Positions 13,763-15,000 of a stretch of 15,000 nt of DNA are shown here, piece after piece. A program made the position numbers and the translations under genes. The notes below the pieces were generated by a model. It did no database searches. It was not told the origin of the DNA and worked only from the letters and a program-made list of their open reading frames with translations. Source of the stretch: JAJTHJ01 sp046316025. GTDB taxonomy: Bacteria; Pseudomonadota; Gammaproteobacteria; Burkholderiales; Burkholderiaceae_F. The first letter of the stretch is position 1. Each line of letters opens with the position of its first letter. Location of the stretch: contig JBKCXU010000114.1 in the NCBI GenBank assembly GCA_046316025.1, positions 1 through 15,000 of the forward strand, in the 5' to 3' direction.

Positions 13763-14884
13763 ATGCTAATCGGAGTGCCGCTGGAGTCGCGGGCCGGGGA
13801 AACGCGCGTCGCTGCCACCGCGGAGACGGTCAAGAAACTCACCGCCGGCGGCAAGCACGAAGTCGTCGTGCAAGCGGGCACCGGCGTCAACGCCGGGCAA
13901 ACCGATGCCGCCTATGGGGCGGCCGGTGCGCGGATCGGCAGCGCGGCCGATGCGCTCGGCTGCGAGATGGTGCTCAAGGTGCGCTCGCCGGTGGCTGAAG
14001 AAATTGCCCAGATGCAGCGCGGTGCGGTGCTGGTCGGGATGCTGGAGCCGTTCAACGCCGACGGCATCGCGGCGATGAACGCCGCCGGCCTCACCGCCTT
14101 TGCGCTGGAATCCGCGCCGCGCACGACACGCGCGCAGAGCATGGACGTGCTGTCCTCGCAGGCCAACATCGCCGGATACAAGGCCGTATTGCTGGCGGCG
14201 GCGACCTACCCGCGGCTGATGCCGATGATGATGACGGCGGCAGGCACGCTGAAGGCCGCGCGCGTGGTGGTGCTGGGCGCCGGTGTGGCGGGCTTGCAGG
14301 CGATCGCCACCGCCAAGCGTCTGGGCGCGGTGATCGAGGCGAGCGACGTGCGCCCCGCGGTGAAGGAGCAGATCGAATCGCTGGGGGCGAAGTTCATCGA
14401 CGTGCCCTACGAGACCGACGAGGAGCGCGAGGCCGCCGCCGGCGTGGGCGGCTATGCGCGGCCGATGCCGGCGTCCTGGATGCAGCGGCAGGCGGCGGAA
14501 GTCGCCAAGCGCATCGCGCAGGCGGACATCGTGATTACCACTGCGCTGATCCCCGGCCGCCGCGCGCCGGTGCTGGTGACCGAAGAGATGGTGCAGAGCA
14601 TGAAGCCCGGCTCTGTGGTACTGGACATGGCGGTCGAGCAGGGCGGCAACTGCGCGCTGTCGGAACTGGGCAAGACCGTGGTCAAGCATGGTGTGTACAT
14701 CGTCGGCCAGCCCAATTTGCCGGCGACCGTGCCGGTAGACAGCTCGGCTCTCTACGCGCGCAACGTGCTGGACTTCCTCAAGCTCGTGTTCGACAAGGAA
14801 GGCAAGTTTGCGGTCAACCTGGAAGACGACATCGTCGCGGCGTGCCTGCTGTGCATGGGCGGCGAGGTGAGGCGGAAGGGATAG
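13763..14884 (+). CDS. pntAA: NAD(P) transhydrogenase subunit alpha, part 1 (PntAA)
   Basis: A 373-residue protein, the NAD(H)-binding dI component of proton-translocating transhydrogenase, which exchanges hydride between NAD and NADP coupled to proton flow. It begins MLIGVPLESRAGETRVAATAETV, carries RTTRAQSMDVLSSQANIAGYKA (120-141), a Rossmann GAGVAG (172-177) followed by EASDVRP, then the YARPMP loop (231-236), and the PVLVTEEMVQSMKPGSVVLD segment. Its length and stop near residue 373 indicate the split, three-gene form (pntAA, pntAB, pntB, as in Rhodospirillum) and not the fused PntA of E. coli; it lacks membrane helices. Its partners should lie to the right, outside the window. AGGAG sits 8 bases before ATG 13763. 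The next 116 bases hold an inverted repeat and no gene, so this gap is unusually large for a pnt operon. Confidence 0.95.
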   Translation: MLIGVPLESRAGETRVAATAETVKKLTAGGKHEVVVQAGTGVNAGQTDAAYGAAGARIGSAADALGCEMVLKVRSPVAEEIAQMQRGAVLVGMLEPFNADGIAAMNAAGLTAFALESAPRTTRAQSMDVLSSQANIAGYKAVLLAAATYPRLMPMMMTAAGTLKAARVVVLGAGVAGLQAIATAKRLGAVIEASDVRPAVKEQIESLGAKFIDVPYETDEEREAAAGVGGYARPMPASWMQRQAAEVAKRIAQADIVITTALIPGRRAPVLVTEEMVQSMKPGSVVLDMAVEQGGNCALSELGKTVVKHGVYIVGQPNLPATVPVDSSALYARNVLDFLKLVFDKEGKFAVNLEDDIVAACLLCMGGEVRRKG

Positions 14885-14891
14885 TTTTTCT

Positions 14892-15000
14892 CCCTCCCCT
14901 TCAAGGGGAGGGCAGGGGTGCGGATGGGTTGTCGTGATCGCGGCGCATACGATGGGTGTCCCTTACCACCCATCCCCCTCCCGACCTCCCCCTTGAAGGG
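14892..15000. repeat. GC-rich inverted-repeat element, right end cut by window
   Basis: A perfect hairpin (CCCTCCCCTT at 14892-14901, AAGGGGAGGG at 14903-14912) starts an element continuing with GGGGTGCGGATGGG. From about 14967 to 15000 an inverted, imperfect version of the same sequence appears (CCCATCCCCCTCCC... ending CCCCCTTGAAGGG), so the window end cuts a second hairpin. About 80 percent of the arms appear to match by eye, with small indels. It resembles the element at 12993-13186 in composition and layout but not in exact sequence. It lies directly after pntAA; T-runs precede the hairpin on the plus strand, not follow, so it is not a canonical terminator for pntAA. Confidence 0.75.

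Noticed and set aside
14885..14912. An intrinsic terminator after pntAA.
   Set aside because: The T-run lies before the hairpin in the direction of transcription and none follows it, so the required order is reversed.

Overview
The window looks like chromosomal DNA from a GC-rich proteobacterium, most likely a betaproteobacterium. That placement is an inference from family resemblances: a split-type PntAA transhydrogenase subunit, a nudJ–mnmA gene pair, a glycine-zipper lipoprotein of a type common in Burkholderiales, a secreted protein with a Burkholderiales-like C-terminal motif, and GC-rich palindromic intergenic repeats. Gene density is high, with genes on both strands and mostly short gaps. 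I see no rRNA, tRNA, CRISPR array, phage gene or transposase. No gene-free stretch exceeds 300 bases; the longest (2205-2487, about 283 bases) holds a palindromic repeat.

Layout. 1-683 (minus): a LemA lipoprotein, with the first codons of a probable coupled partner running off the left edge. 793-2204: a flavin reductase-like protein (plus) meets a DMT/EamA transporter (minus) tail to tail. 2328-2401: a palindromic repeat. 2488-4018 (minus): a glycine-zipper lipoprotein, a Pro/Trp/Gly-rich secreted protein and a small GNAT protein. 4107-5195 (plus): a secreted HtrA-type serine protease, meeting a Xaa-Pro aminopeptidase (5192-7012, minus) tail to tail. 7127-9614 (plus): three genes joined by two ATGA overlaps, namely an exported protein of unknown function, an M48 metalloprotease with TPR-like repeats, and a lipoprotein of unknown function. 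9633-11201 (minus): a lipoprotein with six Asp-boxes and a sialidase-like propeller. 11273-11887 (plus): a YitT-family membrane protein whose 3' end overlaps mnmA. 11853-13658 (minus): nudJ-like NUDIX hydrolase then mnmA, separated by a composite inverted repeat that is translated as the tail of the NUDIX protein. 13763-14884 (plus): pntAA, followed by another GC-rich inverted repeat cut by the right edge.

A theme is envelope biology: most of the products carry signal peptides, lipoboxes or membrane segments. The most interesting unit is the three-gene 7127-9614 operon. It looks like a periplasmic protease module with two dedicated envelope partners, and an FNR-like palindrome lies upstream at a position compatible with a class II activated promoter. 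The second is the repeat family at the nudJ–mnmA junction, which has entered coding sequence.
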